This document shows, piece by piece, positions 52,539 through 60,464 of a stretch of DNA of 64,000 bases (its first letter is position 1; every line of letters begins with the position of its first letter). The stretch lies in the NCBI RefSeq assembly GCF_002964665.1, contig NZ_PQBZ01000034.1, forward strand, positions 744,429 through 808,428, written 5' to 3'. The translations under genes and the position numbers were made by a program. This stretch comes from Pseudoalteromonas sp. T1lg23B. GTDB taxonomy: Bacteria; Pseudomonadota; Gammaproteobacteria; Enterobacterales; Alteromonadaceae. The notes under the pieces were generated by a model. That model did not search any database and was not told the DNA's origin. It saw only the letters and a list, made by a program, of their open reading frames with translations.

Positions 52539-54785
52539 TTACAATGCCTGAACTGTATTTTCGTCGACCGTTGCATCAAATTCTTGTACAAATTGTACTA
52601 CGTTAGCGTCCTGATTAATGACATCTACAGCCTGCTGATAACGGTCGGCGTCTATTTTCTGTTGTATTAAATAAGGGGAGTCAATTACCCCTGGCGCAAA
52701 GCTTATGTCCAGTTGTACTTCGTAACCGTATATCTCACATAAGGATGCTGTTAACTTCTGCCGTAACATTGGGCTATCCAGATGGTGCTGGCTTTGATCT
52801 ACTTCTAGCTTAAAAGTATGCCCGTCTTTAGTAAAAATTGAGTGCAGCGCAAATTGACGCATTCTACCACCCAATCCCATGCGTTTAATCAAATGTGCCC
52901 ATTCATCTTGCTGGTGAGCAAATTTGATGTCACTGATTGGACTACTAAAGTCTTCTGGCACCGGAATACTCGGCGCTTGTGGCTCAAGCTCTTTTTTACT
53001 CGCTGCTGGTGCTATCTGCTGTAATAGCTCTGGCGCAAGCTTGCTTTCATCTGTTTTGTGGCGAGTTTTAAAGTCAGCTTTCTTTTTTATTGGTGTCGGT
53101 GGTTGGCTTATCGGCGCTGGCTGCGCCTGAGGCTTTTTTGCATCATCCTCCGAAGCTCGCACCAATTGGCCCGCACCGGAAATATTCCGGTTTTGTAAAA
53201 TACGCGCAATCGCCGATTGCGCTTGCTGTTCTTGCGCTGCGAGGTTTTGCGCTGGCGCTTCGCTGTGCTGCACCTCAGCCGAAGGTGAGGATGTTTGCTC
53301 AGCTAGTTGATGCTCTGGAGCAGGTGTAAACCCTTGTTCACTTGCCTGCGCCATCACCTGTTCATACTGCTGTGAGAATTCTTGCTGCATTGCTTGGTCA
53401 GCATCATCAAACTCTGTTTGCTGAACAGTCTCAACCGATTCAATTGGCTGGGCCTGCGGTTCCTCAGCGATTTCGACTACCTGCTCCGCGACAGGTTCCT
53501 GTCTCACTGGTTGTTCAGCATCGATTTGTTGGGGGGCAGTATTTTCGTTCTGCGTGACTGTCATCGGCTGCGTAGACTCAATCATCGGTGTGCTGAGCGT
53601 GGCATTATTCGACTTATTAAGTAGCGCGCGTAAGCCCCCTACTTTGCTGTTTGACTCTTCTACTGGTTGCGCTGGCGTTATCGTTGAAGTTGCTTGTAAA
53701 TTGGTTTTTTCAAAGGCCAATAACCGTAGCATCAACATCTCGAACCCCAATTTCTGCTCGGGCGCCCATTGAAGGTCACGTTTACCATTAAGGAGTAGCT
53801 GATAGTACAGCTGAACCTTTTCAGCTCCGATCTGCTGCGCAAGGAGCGCAACGTCTTCGGGGTCAAAGTCACTCAAACGTGCCGCTTGTGGCACAAGCTG
53901 AGCCAGTTGCATTGCATGTGTCAGTGCTATCAAATCATCTAATACACTGACAAAATTGCCGTTCTGTGTCGCTATATTGTCCACAGCTTGCAGGAGTGTT
54001 TCGGCTTCTTGACAGGCGATCGCAGTCAATAAGGTGACTGCATGTGCGCTATCCATCAACCCCAGCATTTGCTGCACAGCCACAAGCGTCAGCTGGCCAT
54101 TGGTCTGCGCAATCGCTTGGTCGGTCAAACTCAAGGCGTCCCGCATACTACCGTCTGCGGCTTTAGCTAGCGCTTGGAGTGCTTGCTGTTCAAAGCTGAC
54201 CTGCTCTTTGGGCAAAATATCGCTCAGTTGCGTAATGATCTCTTGTTGCGACATTGCATTGAGGTTGAACTGTAAACAGCGTGACAAAATAGTCACGGGT
54301 AATTTTTGCGGATCGGTTGTCGCAAGCAAAAACTTAACGTGTAGCGGAGGCTCTTCAAGAGTTTTCAATAACGCATTAAAACTGTGCTTGGAAAGCATGT
54401 GTACCTCATCTATCAGGTACACTTTATAACGACCACGAGTCGGTGCATACTGCACGTTATCTAGAATTTCTCTGGTATCTTCCACTTTGGTGCGAGAAGC
54501 CGCATCAATCTCAATGAGGTCAATAAATTTCCCCGCTTCAATATCCAGACAACTGCTACATTGGCCACAAGGATTAGAGGTGATCCCTTGGTCGCAATTA
54601 AGACTTTTCGCAAAAATGCGGGCGATGGTAGTCTTACCAACGCCCCGGGTTCCGGTAAACAAGTAAGCGTGGTGCAACCTTTGTTCATTTAACGCATTAA
54701 CCAATGCCTGCTTAACATGTTGCTGTCCCACCAACTGGTGGAATGTTTGCGGACGCCACTTTCTTGCCAGAACCTGATAACTCAT
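52539..54785 (-). CDS. dnaX: DNA polymerase III tau (and gamma) subunit
   Basis: The clamp-loader ATPase and replisome organiser, 748 residues as tau. Domains: AAA+ core with HAYLFTGTRGVGKTTIARIF (Walker A, about 39-58), the zinc module CDQGITSNPCGQCSSC, Walker B YKVYLIDEVHMLSKHSFNAL and sensor LLATTDPQKLPVTILSRCLQ. A Pro/Gln-rich linker (about 370-620) follows, then tau domain V for alpha binding. A programmed -1 frameshift signal at codons 549-551 (53113-53151) predicts a gamma form of 570 residues ending at 53074. The ATG lies 1 base after the apt stop. Confidence 0.97.
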   Translation of the reverse strand: MSYQVLARKWRPQTFHQLVGQQHVKQALVNALNEQRLHHAYLFTGTRGVGKTTIARIFAKSLNCDQGITSNPCGQCSSCLDIEAGKFIDLIEIDAASRTKVEDTREILDNVQYAPTRGRYKVYLIDEVHMLSKHSFNALLKTLEEPPLHVKFLLATTDPQKLPVTILSRCLQFNLNAMSQQEIITQLSDILPKEQVSFEQQALQALAKAADGSMRDALSLTDQAIAQTNGQLTLVAVQQMLGLMDSAHAVTLLTAIACQEAETLLQAVDNIATQNGNFVSVLDDLIALTHAMQLAQLVPQAARLSDFDPEDVALLAQQIGAEKVQLYYQLLLNGKRDLQWAPEQKLGFEMLMLRLLAFEKTNLQATSTITPAQPVEESNSKVGGLRALLNKSNNATLSTPMIESTQPMTVTQNENTAPQQIDAEQPVRQEPVAEQVVEIAEEPQAQPIESVETVQQTEFDDADQAMQQEFSQQYEQVMAQASEQGFTPAPEHQLAEQTSSPSAEVQHSEAPAQNLAAQEQQAQSAIARILQNRNISGAGQLVRASEDDAKKPQAQPAPISQPPTPIKKKADFKTRHKTDESKLAPELLQQIAPAASKKELEPQAPSIPVPEDFSSPISDIKFAHQQDEWAHLIKRMGLGGRMRQFALHSIFTKDGHTFKLEVDQSQHHLDSPMLRQKLTASLCEIYGYEVQLDISFAPGVIDSPYLIQQKIDADRYQQAVDVINQDANVVQFVQEFDATVDENTVQAL
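53113..53151 (-). promoter_or_regulatory. Programmed -1 frameshift signal in dnaX
   Basis: In 5'-3' order on the minus strand: SD-like GGAGGA (53151-53146), 6 bases, slippery heptamer A AAA AAG in frame GCA AAA AAG (53139-53133), 5 bases, and a stem GGCGC / GCGCC with loop AGCCA (53127-53113). These are the three parts of the E. coli dnaX signal in the same order and nearly the same spacing. In the -1 frame 19 codons follow before TGA at 53076-53074. Confidence 0.87.
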
Positions 54786-54786
54786 A

Positions 54787-55332
54787 TTATTCGCCTTCGA
54801 ACTCTACGAGCTTAAGCACTTTAATACCCATATCCATCACTCGCTGCTCGCCACCTAGCTCTGGTAGTGAAACAACAAATGCTGCGTCAGTAGCATTACC
54901 GCCTAAACGTGAAACTAACTTTGCAGTTGCTTCAATTGTGCCGCCAGTAGCCAACAAGTCATCCACTAGTAATACTTTGTCTCCTTCCACGATTGCGTCC
55001 GCGTGCAACTCTAGAATATCTTCTCCGTATTCTAACTGGTAAGACTGAGAAATAACTTCTCGTGGCAACTTGCCTGGCTTACGTACCGGAATGAATGGAA
55101 TACCTAAGGCATATGATAATGGCGCACCGAAGATAAAGCCGCGAGACTCAGTACCAATTATTTTTGTAAATCCTTGGTCTTTATAAGCCGCGACGAAACT
55201 ATCTACGGTTGCCTGAAACGCTGTTGGGTTTGCCATCAGCGTTGTTACGTCACGAAACATAATACCCGGCTTAGGATAATTAGGAATCGTAACAATACTG
55301 TCTTTGATCATAGACGAATTAACTTGTGTCAT
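54787..55332 (-). CDS. apt: Adenine phosphoribosyltransferase
   Basis: Salvages adenine to AMP with PRPP. Of 181 residues, it begins [20 protein letters not shown] and has [35 protein letters not shown], the flexible loop [20 protein letters not shown] and the PRPP-binding motif [19 protein letters not shown] (about 118-136). I set the start at ATG 55332; the open frame extends 49 codons upstream but that part is not protein-like. It is the first gene of apt-dnaX-ybaB. Confidence 0.96.
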   Translation of the reverse strand: MTQVNSSMIKDSIVTIPNYPKPGIMFRDVTTLMANPTAFQATVDSFVAAYKDQGFTKIIGTESRGFIFGAPLSYALGIPFIPVRKPGKLPREVISQSYQLEYGEDILELHADAIVEGDKVLLVDDLLATGGTIEATAKLVSRLGGNATDAAFVVSLPELGGEQRVMDMGIKVLKLVEFEGE

Positions 55333-55450
55333 TTTGGCACGCTTTGTTAAATAAATTTTCAAAACATTGATTATAACAAGATTGACCAAACATGGAACGC
55401 TATGGAAAAGGAATATGAAGGAAACTGCGCAGAACGTTGTATTAATGTAC

Positions 55451-55473
55451 AAAAAAGGCTGCAAATGCAGCCT
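55451..55473 (-). terminator. Terminator after the 40-residue membrane peptide gene
   Basis: AGGCTGCA and TGCAGCCT form a perfect 8-bp stem with a short loop; on the minus strand six T follow. It lies 19 bases after the small gene's stop. Confidence 0.88.
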
Positions 55474-55491
55474 GTTCAATTCTTAACTCGC

Positions 55492-55614
55492 TTAAGCAGC
55501 AAGCGCTGTTGCCCAGCCTAGAATTGCATTTAAACATCCGATGCCTGCAAAAACAGCAAGGAATGCAATAAAGTAAGTTGCATTGAACGGATCTTTAAAT
55601 TCACCTTTAGACAT
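55492..55614 (-). CDS. Small membrane peptide of 40 residues
   Basis: ATG at 55614, stop at 55492. It has a charged N-terminus (MSKGEFKDPFN) and one long hydrophobic helix (ATYFIAFLAVFAGIGCLNAI then LGWATALAA), so it should be a single-pass inner-membrane peptide. AAGGTAG lies 5-12 bases upstream, and a strong terminator follows 19 bases after the stop; both support a real gene. It is 75 bases downstream of the hvfC-like gene on the same strand and could be the last gene of that operon or a separate unit. I recognise no family. Confidence 0.75.
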   Translation of the reverse strand: MSKGEFKDPFNATYFIAFLAVFAGIGCLNAILGWATALAA

Positions 55615-55689
55615 AATACTACCTTATTTTTAGCACGACAAAACGGCGCACATAATAGTCGATATGCCTTTTGGGTTAAAGTATTAATG

Positions 55690-56433
55690 TCAATTTTTAC
55701 TGGCAATAATTCCCAGCCCAGTGAAAGCGGACAAGGTTTGTTGCGCGCCCACATAAAGTTGCTCAAAACTAAATTGTGGTAGCTGTTGATGCACCTGTTC
55801 AATTAAATCTCTGAGCATAATTCCCGGAGTTTGCTCAACTACTTGTAACAACATCGCCGTCATAGCGTTAGACGATAAAAAGGCGACCTCCTCTTCTTCA
55901 TCTCGATAAATCACAAAATAGTGTGGTTGGTCGCTTGGTTGCTGTGGTTGAAAATCTTCACTTATTTGATGTACTGGATACTGATAACAGAGATTTCTCG
56001 CAGTATCTTTAAAGTACAATGGTTGCTGTTCGATATCACTGATACCGATATAGTCATTGCTACTTTGATACACTGCCACATCTAATTCCGACCACTCATA
56101 ATGAGCAAGTTCCAACATAAATCCGCGGTCCGTTACTTGAGGCTCATACTCAAATTGCAAAAAGTATAAAAACTCCTGACTGATTTCTAAAAAATAAGGT
56201 GACTTACAGTCATGCTCAACAAAAAATTGTCTTACCAGTGCCTGCCAATCCGATTCAGCGTACAAACTTTTTAGAACCGGAAACGCTGATGATACAAAGC
56301 CTTCAATATTATTAAAAAATAGCTCTCTATAAACTTCGAGTCGCCGATCTTCGAGATTACTCGGAGCGGCCTCGCGTTCTGGATTTCTAATATGCGCCAT
56401 AAAAGCGTTTTGCACATCAATAAACGACATCAA
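55690..56433 (-). CDS. hvfC: HvfC-like DUF2063 partner protein
   Basis: A 247-residue protein of the DUF2063 (putative DNA-binding domain) family, which accompanies DUF692 oxidases. The N-terminal helical part reads AFMAHIRNPEREAAPSNLED, then VYRELFFNNIEGFVSSAFPV (about 33-52) and RQFFVEHDCKSPYFLEISQE, all typical. The C-terminal half (about 100-247) has a winged-helix-like end. In characterised relatives such as TglI, MbnC and HvfC, the partner presents the precursor leader to the oxidase. It overlaps the hvfB-like gene by 4 bases, so the two are translated together. DNA binding is not implied by the family name. Confidence 0.85.
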   Translation of the reverse strand: MMSFIDVQNAFMAHIRNPEREAAPSNLEDRRLEVYRELFFNNIEGFVSSAFPVLKSLYAESDWQALVRQFFVEHDCKSPYFLEISQEFLYFLQFEYEPQVTDRGFMLELAHYEWSELDVAVYQSSNDYIGISDIEQQPLYFKDTARNLCYQYPVHQISEDFQPQQPSDQPHYFVIYRDEEEEVAFLSSNAMTAMLLQVVEQTPGIMLRDLIEQVHQQLPQFSFEQLYVGAQQTLSAFTGLGIIASKN

Positions 56434-57272
56434 GCCACCCCTTTAATGTGTTCGATAAACGGCTTTTGGATGGCATGAATATGCCCCAGCTCAGATTGTA
56501 GCTCCGACATACTGGGAATATTGAAGTCTCTTTCAAGCAAAGTAGGAAATACACCATGCAAACGGTACGCCTGCTCAAGCAATTGCCACACAGGGTCACA
56601 CACGTCAGCACCGTGCGTGTCTACCAATAAGTCCGCAGCTTCTTCATAATGGCCCGCAACATGCCCATAGGCCACCCTATCACTAGGCATAGCTTGCAAA
56701 AACGCTAATGCATCATAGCCATGGTTAATGCTATTTACATAGATATTATTGACATCAAGTAGTAAATCACAATCTGCCTTTTCTAACACGGCTAATGTGA
56801 ATTCTAATTCTGACATTTCCTGGCCTGGAGCCGCGTAATACGACACATTCTCTACCGCGATGCGTCTTTGTAATATATCCTGAACCTGTCTGATCCGCTG
56901 AGCAACATGATCGACGGCTTGTTCTGTAAACGGAATAGGCATTAAGTCGTACATATGCCCCGTCCCTGAGCAGTAACTCAGGTGTTCGCTGTAGAGCAAA
57001 ATATTGTGTTCATCAAAAAATTGCTTTAATTCTTTTACAAATTCAACGTCTAAAGGCGCGGGAGACCCTAATGATAGGGACAACCCATGACAGATAAATT
57101 TATGCTTCTCTGTTAGTTGCTTAAACTGACGACCAAATTTACCACCCATTCGGACCCAGTTTTCAGGGGCAACTTCAAAGAATTGCGCTTGTTTAGGTGC
57201 GTCAATCAATATGTCATCAAGCATTTCTCTGCGCAACCCAAGTCCGACCGCACCTAGTTCACTAATTTGCAT
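56430..57272 (-). CDS. hvfB: HvfB-like DUF692 multinuclear iron oxidase (MNIO)
   Basis: A 280-residue TIM-barrel of the DUF692 family, which uses two or three irons and O2 to modify cysteines in peptides (MbnB, TglH, HvfB, bufferin enzymes). Conserved metal-site motifs are seen in order: HGLSLSLGS (62-70), YSEHLSYCSG (94-103), ENVSYYAAPG (141-150), LLDVNNIYVNSINHGYDAL (171-189), GHVAGH (203-208) and LLERDF (245-250). All expected His, Glu, Asp and Asn are present. The gene follows the precursor gene after 63 bases with a hairpin between, and overlaps its partner gene. The product most likely acts on the EGKCG cysteines. Confidence 0.92.
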   Translation of the reverse strand: MQISELGAVGLGLRREMLDDILIDAPKQAQFFEVAPENWVRMGGKFGRQFKQLTEKHKFICHGLSLSLGSPAPLDVEFVKELKQFFDEHNILLYSEHLSYCSGTGHMYDLMPIPFTEQAVDHVAQRIRQVQDILQRRIAVENVSYYAAPGQEMSELEFTLAVLEKADCDLLLDVNNIYVNSINHGYDALAFLQAMPSDRVAYGHVAGHYEEAADLLVDTHGADVCDPVWQLLEQAYRLHGVFPTLLERDFNIPSMSELQSELGHIHAIQKPFIEHIKGVA

Positions 57273-57292
57273 TTTCTACCTCTACATAAAGA

Positions 57293-57314
57293 CAGAGCAA
57301 CCGAAGTTGCTCTG
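57293..57314 (-). terminator. UUCG-type hairpin between hvfA and hvfB
   Basis: On the minus strand CAGAGCAAC, loop TTCG, GTTGCTCTG: a perfect 9-bp stem with the very stable UUCG loop, followed by TCTTTA. It is probably a partial terminator or 3' stabiliser that yields much more precursor mRNA than enzyme mRNA. Confidence 0.75.
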
Positions 57315-57335
57315 CATTTTGCAATCAATCAGTGA

Positions 57336-57872
57336 TTAGCGTGAACCGCATTTGCCTTCGCCACACTTACCTTCTTTCTTACCTTTGTGCTCGCCACCGC
57401 ATTTGCCTTCACCACACTTACCTTCTTTCTTACCTTTGTGCTCGCCACCGCATTTGCCTTCGCCGCACTTACCTTCTTTCTTGCCTTTGTGCTCGCCACC
57501 GCATTTGCCTTCGCCGCACTTACCTTCTTTCTTGCCTTTGTGTTCGCCACCGCATTTGCCTTCGCCGCACTTACCTTCTTTTTTGCCTTTGTGCTCTTCG
57601 CCACATTTGCCTTCGCCGCACTTACCTTCTTTTTTGCCTTTGTGCTCTTCGCCGCATTTGCCTTCGCCGCACTTACCTTCTTTCTTACCTTTGTGCTCTT
57701 CGCCGCATTTGCCTTCGCCACATTTACCCTCAGTACCGTCTAGCTGATAGCCAGCTGTCATGGTTTCAAAAGCAAATGGATTTGCTTGCGCGTCTGTCGC
57801 AGTTAAGCCAGCTGTACCAACAACAACAGCACCAAGTGTTAAAGCTATAGAATTTTTCTTTATTGTGTTCAT
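57336..57872 (-). CDS. hvfA: HvfA-like secreted precursor with 16 EGKCG motifs
   Basis: A 178-residue protein: signal peptide (MNTIKKNSIALTLGAVVVGT, with A-x-A ending near DAQA), a short spacer (NPFAFETMTAGYQLDGT), then from residue 48 seven 17-residue units of the form EGKCGEGKCG + EEHKGKK or GEHKGKK and a final EGKCGEGKCGSR. That makes 16 EGKCG motifs and 16 cysteines, all in the motif. EGKCG peptides are the substrates of HvfB/HvfC-type MNIO systems; from memory, their cysteines are turned into copper-binding heterocycles. ATG 57872 has AAGAGAA upstream; an ORF start 45 bases earlier is rejected. First gene of hvfA-hvfB-hvfC. Confidence 0.9.
   Translation of the reverse strand: MNTIKKNSIALTLGAVVVGTAGLTATDAQANPFAFETMTAGYQLDGTEGKCGEGKCGEEHKGKKEGKCGEGKCGEEHKGKKEGKCGEGKCGEEHKGKKEGKCGEGKCGGEHKGKKEGKCGEGKCGGEHKGKKEGKCGEGKCGGEHKGKKEGKCGEGKCGGEHKGKKEGKCGEGKCGSR
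57339..57731 (-). repeat. 51-bp tandem repeats in hvfA
   Basis: Seven full 51-base units and one partial unit of 36 bases encode the EGKCG pairs. Units near the 5' end encode EEHKGKK and the four near the 3' end GEHKGKK, which suggests two block duplications. Copy number is expected to vary between strains. Confidence 0.93.
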
Positions 57873-58026
57873 GACGATTTCTCTTTTAGGAATAAACGAT
57901 TCTTTGTACAAGACCATTGATGAACTAGAAATATTTCATCAAAAAGCTAAAAAAAGCAAATTTACACTTAGCAATTCTTTATGGCTCGTTTAAAATGGCC
58001 GCCTTTTAAGCCAAGCACTGAGTAGT

Positions 58027-59019
58027 ATGAAACTAGTATTAGCCCCAATGGAAGGCGTTGTAGACTTCAAGATGCGCCAATTACTTACAGATATTGGCGG
58101 CTTTGATCTGTGCGTGACAGAGTTTATCAGAGTCGTAGACCTTACTCTCCCACGACGTGTTTTTACGCGATACTGCCCAGAGTTACTCAACCAAGGGAGA
58201 ACGCGTTCCGGCACCCCAGTAAGGATACAATTACTCGGACAGGTACCCCATGTATTAGCAGCTAATGCTCGAAAGGCCGTTATGCTTGGCTCACACGGTG
58301 TTGATCTGAACTTTGGGTGTCCAGCAAAGACGGTGAATAAAAGCAAAGGCGGTGCGGTGTTGCTAAAAGAACCCGAGCAAATCTACCAAATCATTAAAGC
58401 GGTAAGAGAAGCTGTCCCCCCTGAGCATGTGGTTAGCGCGAAAATTCGCCTCGGTTTTGATGATGACAGTAATAGCACTGAAATAGTTGACGCGGTGCAA
58501 AGCGCTGGCGCTTCGAGCCTTGCCATTCACGCAAGGACTAAAAGAGACGGCTACAAACCGCCGGCTTATTGGGAAAAGATCCCACCTCTACTATCTAGAT
58601 TATCAATCCCCGTCGTTGCAAATGGTGAAATCTGGCAAGTAGAAGACGCATTACTATGCCAACAAAGGAGTGGTTGTACCGACTTGATGCTAGGTCGAGG
58701 GGCGCTCGCAATGCCCGACTTGGCAGCCAAAATAAAAGCCAAAGTACACAACCGCCCTCACCAAACACTGAGCTGGGAAAATGTAATTTATCATATCCTT
58801 CATTCGTCTATGCACCAGGATCCGAATGTAAGCGAAAAGTACTTTTCAGCGAGAACCAAACAATGGCTGGGCTATTTAAAACGCCAGTACCCTGAAGCCC
58901 ACATTCTTTTTGAGGAAATTAAAACACTCAAACATAAAGATGATGTGGTTTTAGTGCTTGAGAAATACGCAAAGTGTCCGTCACTTGATTCAAATCATAT
59001 TAGTTCGTTACAAAGCTGA
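58027..59019 (+). CDS. dusC: tRNA-dihydrouridine(16) synthase DusC
   Basis: An FMN enzyme that reduces U16 in tRNA D-loops with NADPH. The 330-residue protein begins MKLVLAPMEGVVDFKMRQLL and has LCVTEFIRVVD, the active-site Cys in GVDLNFGCPAKTVNKSKGG (about 95-113), AIHARTKRDGYKPPAYW and VVANGEIWQVEDA, with the GRGALAMPDL phosphate-binding end. The VVD and NGEIW features point to DusC rather than DusA or DusB. It is divergent from hvfA and followed by a zinc-finger gene after 29 bases. Confidence 0.92.
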   Translation: MKLVLAPMEGVVDFKMRQLLTDIGGFDLCVTEFIRVVDLTLPRRVFTRYCPELLNQGRTRSGTPVRIQLLGQVPHVLAANARKAVMLGSHGVDLNFGCPAKTVNKSKGGAVLLKEPEQIYQIIKAVREAVPPEHVVSAKIRLGFDDDSNSTEIVDAVQSAGASSLAIHARTKRDGYKPPAYWEKIPPLLSRLSIPVVANGEIWQVEDALLCQQRSGCTDLMLGRGALAMPDLAAKIKAKVHNRPHQTLSWENVIYHILHSSMHQDPNVSEKYFSARTKQWLGYLKRQYPEAHILFEEIKTLKHKDDVVLVLEKYAKCPSLDSNHISSLQS

Positions 59020-59048
59020 TGATAATAGACGCTCACAGGAGGGCGACT

Positions 59049-59408
59049 ATGAATTCAGACAAAACAAGACAATTTCAAGAGCAGCTGCAGAGCGAGTTAA
59101 CGTCGGTCAGACATGCTTTGCTTGACGAGTTGAAACAATCGAGCCAAAAATTTGCTAGCGAACTTGCTGAGTTATTGGAGCAAAGCTCGCCTTCAGAATG
59201 GTTAGATATTGCAGCAACCCAACTTAATCCTCAACAGTACCCAAACTTTCAAAGATTGGTAAAGCTTGAAGCCGCACTATGCCAAATTGATATAGGCCAA
59301 TTTGGCTACTGCTGTGATTGCGAAACGCAACTAAACATGCACGATCTAATGGCCGATCCGACCATTCAACGATGTCACAGCTGCTGCCAAAAAGCCCATA
59401 CCGATTAG
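59049..59408 (+). CDS. TraR/DksA-type C4 zinc-finger protein
   Basis: A 119-residue protein with a helical N-terminal two-thirds (coiled-coil-like, about 5-85) and a C-terminal zinc finger: FGYCCDCETQLNMHDL and CHSCCQKAH give a C-x2-C...C-x2-C set. TraR/DksA family members bind in the RNA polymerase secondary channel. The helical part lacks an obvious DxxDxA tip motif, so a DksA-like role is uncertain. ATG 59049 has AGGAGGG upstream and is preferred to the in-frame ATG overlapping the dusC stop. Its 3' end overlaps the convergent lipoprotein gene by 4 bases. Confidence 0.78.
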   Translation: MNSDKTRQFQEQLQSELTSVRHALLDELKQSSQKFASELAELLEQSSPSEWLDIAATQLNPQQYPNFQRLVKLEAALCQIDIGQFGYCCDCETQLNMHDLMADPTIQRCHSCCQKAHTD

Positions 59409-60412
59409 AGATGAGATAAAAATACCAGCACGCTGGCGGGATGCAGCGCTACATTCTCCACCAAAGTGGATGCTTGCTCATCTGTCAGCTCTACTCGCGC
59501 TTGGAGCGTTATCAAAGCTTGTTTGTAAGACCAACCTTGGTAGTGCACGCCTAAGTCTATTTCCATTAGTGCCAATAGCATACGCTGAGTGCGCGGTATT
59601 AGCTTTAGCTCACATTGAGCCAAAGTAGCAGGCATATTAACGTAGTTATCGCGCCAATTGAGGCCTTCTATTTGCTGGCAATGCTGCATTAGAACTTGCA
59701 GTGCTGCAGGTTTATATAAATCAAACGACTCGCCCACAACGGGTTTATCATTATCTTTAGAAAGGGCTTGTTGTACTTTATTAAGCAATACATTGGGCGC
59801 TAAGGGTTCGCCGTAGTAGAAATTCAACTTACTTTGATACCACTCTTTGCCATTTGGTAATTGATATAACCCTATGCCACTTCTGGGCTTATATGCTCTT
59901 AAGTACTCCATCAGCAAGTTACCAGACGGCTGATTGAGTACATAACCTTTTAGTTTATCAAGCTCCACACGTGATAAATAGATATTGCTCTGTTTTGCAG
60001 ATTCCAACGTTTGTATTAGCGTTTCAAACCAATTAGCTAGCGCCTCTTGTGAAACATTTTGTTGTAGCGCAACATCAAGCACATTCACATGTGTAGGCCA
60101 AGGAAGATATCGCTCTGGATAGCGTTGCTGAATCTTTAGGTAGTTTATCTCGTCGCGCTGCGACTTGGTAAGAGTGCGCTCATCTATGCGTTGATAGATA
60201 ACGTGCCTTCTTTTCAGGTAGCTCTCTGAGAATGGAAAAATCGGATTGTGTTCAATTGACTGCGTTGGTATGAGCAAGCTATTTAATAACTGAATCTCTT
60301 GCTTTGCGGCGTGATAATTAAGCTTGGAAGTATTCTTTTCACAACCAGCAAGGTGTATTGCAATGACTGCACTTGTCAGCAGTCGCAGTGTATTACAAAT
60401 CATATTTGGCAT
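59405..60412 (-). CDS. Lipoprotein, possibly DUF885-like
   Basis: A 335-residue protein with a lipoprotein signal (TLRLLTSAVIAIHLAGC, acylated Cys about 24). The body is helical with RYPERYLPWPTHVNVLDVAL and later SGIGLYQLPNGKEWYQSKLN followed by FYYGEPLAPN, which resembles the C-terminal half of DUF885 proteins, though the HEXXH-like motif of that family is not visible. The assignment is therefore weak. No catalytic residues are evident. It is on the minus strand, 52 bases downstream of the TPR gene with a terminator between, and convergent with the zinc-finger gene. Confidence 0.65.
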   Translation of the reverse strand: MPNMICNTLRLLTSAVIAIHLAGCEKNTSKLNYHAAKQEIQLLNSLLIPTQSIEHNPIFPFSESYLKRRHVIYQRIDERTLTKSQRDEINYLKIQQRYPERYLPWPTHVNVLDVALQQNVSQEALANWFETLIQTLESAKQSNIYLSRVELDKLKGYVLNQPSGNLLMEYLRAYKPRSGIGLYQLPNGKEWYQSKLNFYYGEPLAPNVLLNKVQQALSKDNDKPVVGESFDLYKPAALQVLMQHCQQIEGLNWRDNYVNMPATLAQCELKLIPRTQRMLLALMEIDLGVHYQGWSYKQALITLQARVELTDEQASTLVENVALHPASVLVFLSHL

Positions 60413-60437
60413 AGCAATTTAAGGTAATTTGGGTAAT

Positions 60438-60460
60438 AAAAAAGCCCCTTGCGGGGCTTC
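60438..60460 (-). terminator. Terminator after the TPR gene
   Basis: AAGCCCC, loop TTGC, GGGGCTT; on the minus strand six T follow. It ends the TonB2-type operon. Confidence 0.92.
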
Positions 60461-60464
60461 TTCT

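Noticed and set aside
57332..57850. Plus-strand and alternate-frame open frames across the hvfA repeats
   Set aside because: They arise because a 51-bp repeat is a multiple of three, so all frames stay open; only the frame with a signal peptide and EGKCG units is biologically sensible.
57928..57937. GAAATATTTC palindrome upstream of hvfA
   Set aside because: A 10-bp AT-rich palindrome is expected by chance; it matches no metal-regulator site I know.
59049..59408. Calling the zinc-finger protein DksA
   Set aside because: It is shorter than DksA and lacks the clear coiled-coil tip aspartates; only the TraR/DksA-type finger is supported.
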